DNA of 6,973 nucleotides from Ignavibacteriales bacterium (GTDB lineage: Bacteria; Bacteroidota; Ignavibacteria; UBA10030; SZUA-254): the NCBI GenBank assembly GCA_016207985.1, contig JACQYX010000078.1:1-6973 (forward strand), given 5' to 3'. Positions within the stretch are counted from its first letter, which is position 1. Every line of letters starts with the position of its first letter. Of this stretch, positions 1 through 5,869 are shown piece by piece. A program made the position numbers and the translations under genes. The notes beneath the pieces are model-generated. The model was not told the DNA's origin. It did not search any database and worked only from the letters and a program-made list of their open reading frames with translations.

Positions 1-156
1 GGAGTAATGGGTTCTCAAATCGTTAATGCTCGGGTAGAATAAGAAGATGCTCGTCGTATTGCTGATGAAACTGGCATTTCTCTCAAAGATGTCATGAAAA
101 AGGCCGACGATGCATTTAAAGATTATTTAACCCGCCAGGAAAAATACCAGAAATAA
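1..156 (+). pseudogene. larC: C-terminal end of LarC-like nickel insertion protein, with in-frame stop
   Basis: Only the last 51 codons of the frame lie in the window; the 5' part is outside. Read in frame from base 1, it gives GSQIVNARVE, then TAA at 40-42, then EDARRIADETGISLKDV and a lysine-rich tail ending at TAA 154-156. This matches the usual LarC (DUF111) C-terminus, a V-N-x-x-P-E-Y-E-D-C-R-R-x-A-x-E-x-G-x-P-L-K-x-V pattern, recalled from the family rather than searched. The stop sits at the conserved Tyr, one base from TAT or TAC. LarC proteins insert nickel into the pincer nucleotide cofactor of LarA-type racemases and epimerases. The interruption could be a genuine nonsense mutation that removes about 37 residues or a base-call error. 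The frame stays open and family-like on both sides of the stop, which argues against decay by frameshift. The gene converges on the PAP2 gene with 8 bp between stop codons. Confidence 0.55.
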
Positions 157-167
157 TTTTAAAATTA
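154..167. repeat. 14-bp perfect palindrome spanning two convergent stop codons
   Basis: TAATTTTAAAATTA is its own reverse complement. Its left TAA is the stop of the larC-like gene and its right TTA is the complement of the PAP2 gene's TAA stop. It has no loop and no GC-rich stem, so it is not a convincing intrinsic terminator. Any role in ending the two converging transcripts is inference. Confidence 0.45.
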
Positions 168-1031
168 CTCAAGATGATAAATGACCTTAATGCTGTTTAA
201 TGTAGGAATGATCGTTAACTTAAAGATGTTAAGCGATTTTTTATTTTTGCGATTTTCATCAAGGGAAAGAATATAAAAACTCGTTCCGATTCCAAGTGCC
301 GCACACACCACAACGTCGGAGAGCCAATGTTGATTGTTGTATACTTGCGCAAAAGCATCTAAGGAAGCAAGACCATAGAAACCTATTCGAGCCCAAATGT
401 TATCTATTCTTTCAGCAAGTATGGTCGAGATTGAAAACGCAACAGTTGTATGACCAGAAGGGAATGCCTGCGACCTGAACCTCCACTGAAAACCCTTGAA
501 TTCCCATGGATTGTTTGTAACGAAGGGTCGACTTCTTCCTGCAATTGCACGTGATACAATAATAACAGTACCGGCAAAAGAAAGACTTTCAAAAAGTAAC
601 CTTCCCGTGATGCGAACATCATCGTTTTTTAGAAACAATCCAGTTGCATAAGTACCGATAGAGAGAATATCGGCGCATTCTATCTGACCATACCTGATTG
701 GAACTTCAAGGTAATCACCAGCAAGACTTCGTTTTGTATCTTTATCGACAAGTTGTTTTATATCATCATCGAATGTAATTAGAAGCGTATTCAATCCGAT
801 TAGTCCCACAGTATAGATCCAATCGGTCTTAGAAAGACGAAATGGAATTGAATAATATGAGCCAGCATCAGAGAGTCCAACTTTAACATCGTCGAGAAAA
901 ATGTTGAAGATGGAAGGAAATTGCGATGAATCTCTTGTATTGGTTTGAGCAGGTACACTCGAGTTAAGAAGTAATGCTGTGAAACAAATCGAGAAAGATT
1001 TAATCAGAGGGCAATAAAAATGTGAATTCAT
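165..1031 (-). CDS. PAP2-family (type 2 phosphatidic acid phosphatase) membrane protein, divergent motifs
   Basis: This 288-residue protein has an N-terminal signal peptide or signal anchor (about 10-29, ...SVPAQ) and several hydrophobic segments (about 73-88, 120-135, 142-160, 195-208 and 236-256), as in membrane-bound PAP2 phosphatases. These remove phosphate from lipid phosphates such as undecaprenyl diphosphate or phosphatidic acid. Motif 1 appears as RAIAGRSRP (161-169), with Arg where Lys is usual. Motif 2 is intact as FPSGH (190-194). Motif 3 reads AQVYNNQHWLSD (228-239): the catalytic His235 and Asp239 remain, but the usual Ser-Arg before VYNNQH is Ala-Gln. The missing phosphate-binding Arg may weaken or change activity. 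The ATG at 1029-1031 puts the signal peptide at the N-terminus; no strong ribosome binding site precedes it. It lies 49 bp downstream of the methyltransferase on the same strand and may share its transcript. The substrate is not predictable. Confidence 0.85.
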   Translation of the reverse strand: MNSHFYCPLIKSFSICFTALLLNSSVPAQTNTRDSSQFPSIFNIFLDDVKVGLSDAGSYYSIPFRLSKTDWIYTVGLIGLNTLLITFDDDIKQLVDKDTKRSLAGDYLEVPIRYGQIECADILSIGTYATGLFLKNDDVRITGRLLFESLSFAGTVIIVSRAIAGRSRPFVTNNPWEFKGFQWRFRSQAFPSGHTTVAFSISTILAERIDNIWARIGFYGLASLDAFAQVYNNQHWLSDVVVCAALGIGTSFYILSLDENRKNKKSLNIFKLTIIPTLNSIKVIYHLE

Positions 1032-1080
1032 TATTTGGTACGAATTATTTTCTCTAGGTGTTTTAGCGCTGAACCAATGG

Positions 1081-1857
1081 TCATCTTTTTCGAATCACCC
1101 ATAATGCCCCCTCGATCTCATTTTCTAAAACATCACACTCTTCAGCTTGAAGTCGAATGTAATCGTCGATATCTTTTTTTAACTCATGGTGTTTTGATAT
1201 GAGTTCTTCACCTCGTCTTTTAATTAAATCAAGATATTCTCGATTTATATTTTTACTTACTGTTGAAGTGTCGATCTGATTTATTAACCGGTCTCCGAAA
1301 AAGGTTAACTCCCGAATTGTATTATCATAGTTTTTGTAATGTTCATAACCTTTTCTATCGAGCTGATTATGTTTCTTAAGATAACCATCATCAATTATTA
1401 TAAAACCGCCTGTGTGTACCTGAGTTTGCAGCTTAGCGATAGTATTCTTAAACGAGCCAAAGATCCCACCCAATGCGGCAAGTATAACTAAATCATAATC
1501 GTGATCGTTCGATACATATTCATGTAAATCTTGATTAATAAATTGGCATAAATGTGTAACGTTATATTCCACTGCTTTTTTCTCGGCTTCTTCGAGAAAG
1601 GGAGTCATTGCATCGATTCCGACTGCTTGAAATCCATATCTCGCTGCAAGCTGGACAGAAACCGCTCCCTTGCCGCAGCCAAGATCAAGTATTTTTGTTA
1701 GAGGATATAAACTGTTAAGTGAACTAACAATTTCAATTATTTGATCGATAGAACTACCTAAAACCCAAAGGTCCTGCAAAAGAAATGGTATGTGAGGAAG
1801 CAGCCTCTTGTTTACTTCCAGCGAATCAGCTATTGATTTCTCACTTTTTGTTGACAT
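1081..1857 (-). CDS. class I SAM-dependent methyltransferase
   Basis: This 258-residue cytoplasmic protein has a Rossmann-type methyltransferase core. Motif I is ILDLGCGKG (56-64), which holds the SAM methionine part. The acidic residue after strand 2 is Asp82 in VGIDAM, which usually binds the ribose. NQDL (108-111) lies near the adenine-binding region, and DYDLVILAALGGIFG (120-134) follows motif IV. GGFIIIDDGYL (150-160) is a strand-5 type segment. The last 90 residues are charged and helical, unlike the core, and may carry substrate specificity; I do not recognise the subfamily and assign no substrate. The ATG at 1855-1857 lies inside the end of the alkD-like gene (17-bp overlap) and has no clear Shine-Dalgarno sequence, which suggests translational coupling. 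The overlap implies one transcript with the DNA repair gene but does not prove a shared function. Confidence 0.85.
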   Translation of the reverse strand: MSTKSEKSIADSLEVNKRLLPHIPFLLQDLWVLGSSIDQIIEIVSSLNSLYPLTKILDLGCGKGAVSVQLAARYGFQAVGIDAMTPFLEEAEKKAVEYNVTHLCQFINQDLHEYVSNDHDYDLVILAALGGIFGSFKNTIAKLQTQVHTGGFIIIDDGYLKKHNQLDRKGYEHYKNYDNTIRELTFFGDRLINQIDTSTVSKNINREYLDLIKRRGEELISKHHELKKDIDDYIRLQAEECDVLENEIEGALWVIRKR

Positions 1858-2533
1858 TATTTAGTAATCTTTTTCTAACAGCCTCACTTGTTAATTCTCT
1901 CAAGGCATCGCTCGCAATCCATCTTGCTGATGGTGAATCGATTTCCTTAATCTCTGTTGCAGCTTGAATTGCATATTTGTTAAGTTCAAGATTCCGTTTC
2001 CCGATTTGCCGCAGTGCCCAGTTGACCGCCTTCTTTACGCCGCTACGTTCGTCAATCGATTCGCGTTTAATGATAGGAAGAATCTGAAGGAATTTATTAT
2101 CATTGGCTTGTTTATCGTGAACTGCCAAGGTGGCAAAGAGAGTGAAACCGGCACGTTTTACAAATTCTTCTTTTCGTTTACTCCACTCTTTGGCTTTCTT
2201 CCACGCAAATGGAGTTTTCCGAAAAAGATGAATACATACGCCATCGCAGATTGCCCAGTTATCGAAATCGTTTACCCATCGGTTCATTTGAACTTCTGTT
2301 GTAAACTTCGGGTCATCGATGAACGCCGCCAGAATTCGAGCATCATAAATTTCTGTTGCCCATAATTTTAATGCTAACTCATGGTTATGTCCGACCTCTT
2401 TTGCGATTGCACGAAGAGCAGGCGCCGATACCCCCAAAGCTTTCTTTGCAACAATCCCATAGCGCGCCATACCTGCAACATTTTTTGGATTGCCAAGAGA
2501 TTCAAGTCGGATTAGAATATCTTTTATGGTCAT
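1841..2533 (-). CDS. DNA alkylation repair protein, AlkD-like HEAT-repeat glycosylase
   Basis: The product is all-helical and matches the DNA_alkylation (AlkD/AlkC) family, which excises N3- and N7-alkylated bases with a HEAT-repeat fold. Counting from the ATG at 2531-2533 it has 230 residues, near the usual family length. It begins MTIKDILIRLESLGNP, a typical family start. NWAICD (92-97) supplies the Trp and Asp that match the W-x-x-x-D active-site pair of Bacillus cereus AlkD. KRAGF (126-130) has the Arg of helix 3-4, and VNWALRQIGKRN (170-181) has the second DNA-facing Trp. These equivalences come from family memory. A longer frame begins at GTG 2585-2587, adding 18 residues, with a weak AGG upstream. 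I prefer the ATG because the extension is unlike the family and runs into a hairpin repeat. The stop codon overlaps the methyltransferase start. Confidence 0.85.
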   Translation of the reverse strand: MTIKDILIRLESLGNPKNVAGMARYGIVAKKALGVSAPALRAIAKEVGHNHELALKLWATEIYDARILAAFIDDPKFTTEVQMNRWVNDFDNWAICDGVCIHLFRKTPFAWKKAKEWSKRKEEFVKRAGFTLFATLAVHDKQANDNKFLQILPIIKRESIDERSGVKKAVNWALRQIGKRNLELNKYAIQAATEIKEIDSPSARWIASDALRELTSEAVRKRLLNNVNKK

Positions 2534-2576
2534 AAAATCAATCTGATTCTTTGGATCGGTTATTCGCCGGCTGGGA

Positions 2577-2676
2577 GTGAGTTCCACTCACGACCTACTG
2601 AGCATGATCAGTCAGCTTCGGGAGTAGAACTCCCTCAGAGCAGTGTAGATATCGTAAGTCGATGATACTCATCGAC
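2577..2676. repeat. array of three tandem short hairpins with 3-nt loops
   Basis: Three perfect inverted repeats follow one another. GTGAGT-TCC-ACTCAC is at 2577-2591, GGGAGT-AGA-ACTCCC at 2620-2634, and GTCGATGA-TAC-TCATCGAC at 2658-2676. Their centres are 43 and 40 bp apart. The stems differ in sequence but pair perfectly: in the first two, a T-A pair is replaced by G-C at the same place, so base pairing is kept while sequence changes. None is followed by a T-run, so they are not ordinary intrinsic terminators. They lie between the alkD-like gene and the cytochrome gene, and fit a REP/MITE-like intergenic palindromic element or a structured RNA. The upstream cytochrome transcript may read through them. 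Confidence 0.6.
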
Positions 2677-2685
2677 CTGCATTGA

Positions 2686-3987
2686 TTATTCCCCGTATCG
2701 CTTCTTATAGAAATCGAGGATTTCTTTTTTCTGCTCGTCGGTTAAGCCCTTCTTCCATTTATGAAATTCTGAATCCATAACTTCTTTAGTCGAACCTTTT
2801 TGGATCTCTTCAGCATCTGGTATGAACTTATTATAAAAATGTTTTGCAACTTCATAGAAGCCGTGCCATTGCGTGAAATCTGGTCCCATCATAGAGGCGC
2901 CCATCCGCGCGCGTCTTCCTTCGTGATGCCATAATTCATAATAAATCCACTCAAGCTCTTCATCGAATGGAGTTTTTGTCAGCTTGCCGTCAGCATACAA
3001 CTTATCCATGATTGCCTTAGCTGGTTTACCAAACTTCTCGTTGTAAAGTACTACCGCTTCATCATATTGAGTGAAGAAATTTTCCGTGTGTTCTTTTGCA
3101 TGGCACTGGTTGCAAACATCTTTCATCCTGCCTCGTCGCTCGTTGGCATTTTCTAATTTGATAGAAATGGGTGGACGAAGTGTCCAGCTAATTCTTCTGC
3201 CAACATCGTGATTGACTTTTTGTGTCGGTGTTGCACTCATGTGGCACGTTACACAGGTTGGCGATGCGGTATAATCTTTCCCAACAATCCACTCATCTTT
3301 TTCAAGATTCATAATGCCTGTACTGCGGACTGCTGCGAATTTAATTCCGTGTTTTGATTCATTGTAAATCTCCATCTGTGGGTGATCAGGACCCATGTGA
3401 CACTTCCCACAAGCTTCAGGTTGACGTGCTTGAGCGACCGAAAAGCTGTGCCGTGAATGACATGCAGTGCACGAACCCTTACTGCCATCGGGGTTAACTC
3501 TACCGATGCCTGTATTGGGCCAAGTTCTTGCATCTAACTTTCCGTTTTTATCAACTTGGACGATGCTTCCGTGGCATTGACGGCATCCGGAGTTAGCCGC
3601 AGCCGCACCCTCAACAATCTCACCGAGTATATTATCAAGCGAACCAATGAACTGCGCCCCCTTTGCGTGATGACTGTTGTTGGATTCTGTTACTTCCTGC
3701 TCGTGGCACTGTGCACAATCATTTGGAGAGACGATTGTTGCGATGCGTTTGCCGTTGTGATTGAACCCATCGACATCATTTGACCCTGCTTTGTGGCAGT
3801 CGTAGCATCCTACACCGCTCTGAAAATGTTTGCTTTCCTTCCACATCTGCACAATGCTCGCACCCATTCCTTGAAGTGAATGGCAGGTCATACATGTTTT
3901 GCTTTCATCCTGTGCCATCAGCGGGGAGTCCGACGAGGTAATTAGTATCGCTGTTAGTATAATTATGATATACTTAAATGTTTTCAT
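2686..3987 (-). CDS. octaheme cytochrome c, hydroxylamine oxidoreductase (HAO) family
   Basis: Counted from a 437-residue frame starting at 3999, the protein has eight CxxCH heme c sites at Cys36, 65, 95, 139, 177, 197, 249 and 296. A signal peptide (about 5-30, ...LMAQ) sends it to the periplasm. The HAO family signature follows heme 6: CGKCHMGPDHPQ, then IYNESKHG. Asp205-His206 should be the distal active-site pair at heme 4. The region after heme 8 (ELEWIYYELWHHEGRRARMG, then MMGPDFTQWHGFYE) is also HAO-type. HAO enzymes oxidise hydroxylamine or hydrazine, while relatives lacking the Tyr that crosslinks heme P460 reduce nitrite or hydroxylamine. This protein is shorter than Nitrosomonas HAO and has Phe375 near the suspected Tyr site, so a reductive role is favoured but unproven. 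I prefer the ATG at 3985-3987 because MKTFKYIIII is a clean signal start and GGGGG lies just upstream; ATG 3999 has no such site. Confidence 0.85.
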   Translation of the reverse strand: MKTFKYIIIILTAILITSSDSPLMAQDESKTCMTCHSLQGMGASIVQMWKESKHFQSGVGCYDCHKAGSNDVDGFNHNGKRIATIVSPNDCAQCHEQEVTESNNSHHAKGAQFIGSLDNILGEIVEGAAAANSGCRQCHGSIVQVDKNGKLDARTWPNTGIGRVNPDGSKGSCTACHSRHSFSVAQARQPEACGKCHMGPDHPQMEIYNESKHGIKFAAVRSTGIMNLEKDEWIVGKDYTASPTCVTCHMSATPTQKVNHDVGRRISWTLRPPISIKLENANERRGRMKDVCNQCHAKEHTENFFTQYDEAVVLYNEKFGKPAKAIMDKLYADGKLTKTPFDEELEWIYYELWHHEGRRARMGASMMGPDFTQWHGFYEVAKHFYNKFIPDAEEIQKGSTKEVMDSEFHKWKKGLTDEQKKEILDFYKKRYGE

Positions 3988-4005
3988 ATGAACCCCCATA
4001 AATAA

Positions 4006-4584
4006 TTAATTTGGAGTTTCAGTTTTCGGAACTTTAATTATCGCTGCAATACCAAGCCCGGCGAGTATCCACCCTATAATCGTATCGAGAGTCCATGCAG
4101 TAGTATAATCGAGTGGATAGTTCATCCAGTTCCAGTTTACGATGTGTGATAGCAATGCCAAGAAAATACCGAGCATTCCACAATATACCACGCGGCTCAT
4201 ATAGGTTGATGCTGCCGCTGTACTGCGAGATAGAAACCAACCGGTGAAAAAGGCAGCAATTAAATCGATGATGAGACCGATAATCATCTGGCTCGGCGGC
4301 ATCGGATCGCTCCCTTGAGGGTCATAGATGATCATTCCGACCGGACCTTGTTGATATTTCTGATTAAATTCATCTACTGCCATTTGATCGTGTGTCGAAG
4401 GTATTCCTGGAAAGACATAAACACCCTTCTTATCAATGTTAATGTTCATCGCTGTAACAACGGCTTCTTCGTTGTTGATGTTTTGGAATGTATCGGTGTG
4501 GATTGGAACAAGTGTCCACGCTAACCAGCCCCATGCATAGAGGATAATTCCACCAATGATTGAACCGAGCAACAATTTCTTCAT
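4006..4584 (-). CDS. four-helix inner membrane protein of unknown function, upstream of HAO-like cytochrome
   Basis: This 192-residue protein has four predicted membrane helices, about 5-27, 99-118, 130-149 and 164-184. A soluble loop of roughly 70 residues (28-98) between helices 1 and 2 contains GVYVFPGIP (54-62), MIIYDPQG (84-91) and a Pro-rich MPPSQ. Helix 1 ends in a W-rich stretch (YAWGWLAWTLVP). It has one Cys (135) and no CxxCH, so it is not a heme c protein, and no conserved transporter motif was seen. I do not recognise a named family; it resembles hypothetical membrane proteins of Bacteroidota-like bacteria. It precedes the cytochrome gene by 18 bp to the preferred start, so the two are almost certainly cotranscribed, which suggests a role in membrane attachment, assembly or electron supply. 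An AGGAGA site supports the ATG at 4582-4584. Confidence 0.75.
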   Translation of the reverse strand: MKKLLLGSIIGGIILYAWGWLAWTLVPIHTDTFQNINNEEAVVTAMNINIDKKGVYVFPGIPSTHDQMAVDEFNQKYQQGPVGMIIYDPQGSDPMPPSQMIIGLIIDLIAAFFTGWFLSRSTAAASTYMSRVVYCGMLGIFLALLSHIVNWNWMNYPLDYTTAWTLDTIIGWILAGLGIAAIIKVPKTETPN

Positions 4585-4591
4585 GAGTAAA

Positions 4592-4597
4592 TCTCCT
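4592..4597 (-). promoter_or_regulatory. Shine-Dalgarno site of the membrane-protein gene
   Basis: Read leftward this is AGGAGA, 7 nt before the ATG at 4582-4584. It is the best-matched ribosome binding site in the window and fixes the start of the two-gene cytochrome unit. Confidence 0.7.
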
Positions 4598-4609
4598 AAT
4601 TATGTAATT

Positions 4610-4675
4610 AATAGTTTCGGATAATGTAAGAAAGATTCTTCAGAAGATAAAGAGAAGGAGATATCCGGAACTATT
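4610..4675. promoter_or_regulatory. inverted repeat in divergent promoter region, candidate MarR operator
   Basis: AATAGTTTCGGATA (4610-4623) and TATCCGGAACTATT (4662-4675) are reverse complements at 13 of 14 positions, separated by 38 bp. A partial direct copy also follows: CGGATAATGTA (4618-4628) resembles CGGCGAATGTA (4677-4687). The repeats occupy the 151-bp region between the leftward membrane-protein/cytochrome unit and the rightward MarR gene. MarR regulators commonly bind such palindromes and repress their own and the divergent gene. Assigning this site to this MarR is inference. The arms could instead form an RNA stem in either leader. Confidence 0.45.
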
Positions 4676-4735
4676 TCGGCGAATGTATGCGTTATATATA
4701 TCGAGTCTAAATATTTTAAATTTAAAGTAATTTAT

Positions 4736-5200
4736 TTGGAAAAAGTTCAAAAATACGGAAAAGAAGCAGATTTAGCCTTAAACCTTTGGGTGAAGCTTGC
4801 AAGGGCTTCCGCCACATTTGGGAAATTGTCGGCTGTTAACATCAAAACTTTTGGACTCACAGAACCGCAATTCGCTGTCCTTGAATGCCTTGGACACAAA
4901 GGACCTCTAAAGTTAAGTGTTCTCTCTAAAAAGATGCTCATGAGCGGCGGTAATACCACCTGTGTTGTTGATAATCTTGAAAAGCAGAATCTCGTGGAAC
5001 GTACTCAAAGCAAAGAAGATCGCCGCGCGATTATTGTTCAGCTTACACCCGAAAGCAAAAAATTATTCGATGAGATTTTTATCAAACATGCTGAGTTCAT
5101 AACGAAGATTGCTGGAGTACTTACCGAAAAGGAACAAGGAACACTTGCGCGTTTGTTGAAAAAGCTTGGTCTTTCTTTGAAAGACCTTAGATCAAATTAA
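4736..5200 (+). CDS. MarR-family transcriptional regulator, MhqR-like
   Basis: This 154-residue winged-helix DNA-binding protein has the MarR layout. It has N-terminal dimer helices (about 10-38), then FGLTEPQFAVLECLGHKGPL (39-58), a recognition-helix region MSGGNTTCVVDNLEKQNLV (69-87), and the wing with KEDRRAI (93-99), whose Asp-Arg pair is typical. A C-terminal dimer helix pair follows. The pattern is close to the MhqR group, which responds to quinone-like electrophiles in Firmicutes; that is family memory, not a search. Cys51 and Cys76 are the only cysteines and are not at the OhrR sensor position. The start appears to be TTG at 4736-4738, since no ATG or GTG lies upstream in frame nearby and the protein is full length from here. 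It diverges from the cytochrome unit and precedes yceI by 65 bp, so it probably regulates one or both. Confidence 0.88.
   Translation: MEKVQKYGKEADLALNLWVKLARASATFGKLSAVNIKTFGLTEPQFAVLECLGHKGPLKLSVLSKKMLMSGGNTTCVVDNLEKQNLVERTQSKEDRRAIIVQLTPESKKLFDEIFIKHAEFITKIAGVLTEKEQGTLARLLKKLGLSLKDLRSN
5168..5186 (+). repeat. 8-bp perfect hairpin at the 3' end of the MarR gene
   Basis: GGTCTTTC-TTT-GAAAGACC is a perfect stem with a 3-nt loop, inside the last codons of the regulator gene. The T-run (5211-5215) lies about 25 bp downstream, too far for a normal intrinsic terminator. It may attenuate or stabilise the transcript between the MarR and yceI genes, or arise by chance. Confidence 0.35.
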
Positions 5201-5253
5201 AAGAAAGAAATTTTTAGAAGAAAATAAATAATTATAAATGATTCACATATATA

Positions 5254-5258
5254 AAGGA
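5254..5258 (+). promoter_or_regulatory. ribosome binding site of yceI-like gene
   Basis: AAGGA lies 7 nt before the ATG at 5266. The preceding 50 bp are almost all A and T and could hold a promoter, but no box can be named with confidence. Confidence 0.55.
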
Positions 5259-5265
5259 AAAGAAA

Positions 5266-5856
5266 ATGAAGAGACTATTATCAATAATATATGCTTCGCT
5301 AATGGTGGTGATAACAGTGAATGCCCAAACTACATGGAAGCTCGATCAAGCACATTCCACGGTTTCATTTAACATAAGCCACATGGTTATATCAGAGGTA
5401 TCGGGGAGATTTACAGATTTTGATGTTACCCTTGTAAATAAAAAGGATGACTTCAAAGACGGTAAATTAAACACAACCATCAAAGTGAAAAGCATCAATA
5501 CAGATAACGAAGGTAGAGACAAACATCTTCGTTCAGCAGATTTCTTTGATGCAGAAAAATATCCAGAAATGACATTCGTGAGTAAATCGTTTGAGAAAAC
5601 AGGAAAGAATACATATAAAATCGTTGGTGATCTAACAATACACGGAATAGCAAAACCAATTACACTTGAGACAAAGTATAATGGTACCATGACAGATCCA
5701 TGGGGAAATATAAGAACAGGATTTAAAGCAACAACAACTGTAAATAGGAAAGAATTCGGTATCGTTTATAATCAAACTTTAGAAACCGGTGGATTACTCC
5801 TTGGTGAAGACGTTGATGTGACAATTAACGTTGAGCTGACAAAAGAGAAAAAATAG
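5266..5856 (+). CDS. YceI-family periplasmic lipid/polyisoprenoid-binding protein
   Basis: This 196-residue protein has a signal peptide (1-20, ...ITVNA, then QTTW) and one YceI beta-barrel domain filling the rest, the normal family length. Family blocks in order are WKLDQAHSTVSFNISHM (24-40) with VSGRF, RDKHLRSADFFDAEKYP (84-100) followed by MTF, GDLTIHGIAKPI (121-132), and NRKEFGI (160-166). The final strand is GEDVDVTINVEL (180-191). YceI proteins hold long isoprenoid chains in a lipocalin-like barrel and are tied to stress or to quinone and isoprenoid handling; the natural ligand here is unknown. It follows the MarR gene by 65 bp and has its own ribosome binding site, a pairing consistent with regulation by that repressor. 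The SAM methyltransferase begins 13 bp after its stop. Confidence 0.92.
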   Translation: MKRLLSIIYASLMVVITVNAQTTWKLDQAHSTVSFNISHMVISEVSGRFTDFDVTLVNKKDDFKDGKLNTTIKVKSINTDNEGRDKHLRSADFFDAEKYPEMTFVSKSFEKTGKNTYKIVGDLTIHGIAKPITLETKYNGTMTDPWGNIRTGFKATTTVNRKEFGIVYNQTLETGGLLLGEDVDVTINVELTKEKK

Positions 5857-5865
5857 TTATATTTG
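5831..5865 (+). promoter_or_regulatory. candidate Bacteroidetes-type promoter for the downstream methyltransferase
   Basis: TATATTTG (5858-5865) fits the TAnnTTTG -7 box of Bacteroidota sigma-A promoters. A TTG at 5831-5833 is 24 bp upstream, slightly beyond the usual spacing. A start site 5-7 nt past the box would fall on or next to the ATG at 5870, giving a leaderless mRNA, and no Shine-Dalgarno sequence precedes that ATG. One 8-base match in AT-rich DNA is weak evidence. Confidence 0.3.
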
Positions 5866-5869
5866 AATA

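Noticed and set aside
1964..2365. 133-codon rightward open frame
   Set aside because: It lies entirely antisense to the AlkD-like gene, has no recognisable domain, and is explained as a shadow of that gene.
2534..2587. Eighteen-residue N-terminal extension of the AlkD-like protein from a GTG start
   Set aside because: It is not family-like and its DNA overlaps the first hairpin of the repeat array; the internal ATG gives the usual length and N-terminus.
2577..2676. CRISPR array
   Set aside because: The three units share hairpin form but not repeat sequence, and the spacing segments are not flanked by identical repeats.
4694..4700. TATATAT as a -10 box for the MarR gene
   Set aside because: The region is AT-rich and no matching -35 element could be placed at normal spacing.
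5346..5690. 114-codon leftward open frame opposite yceI
   Set aside because: It is antisense to a clearly conserved YceI gene and has no family features of its own.
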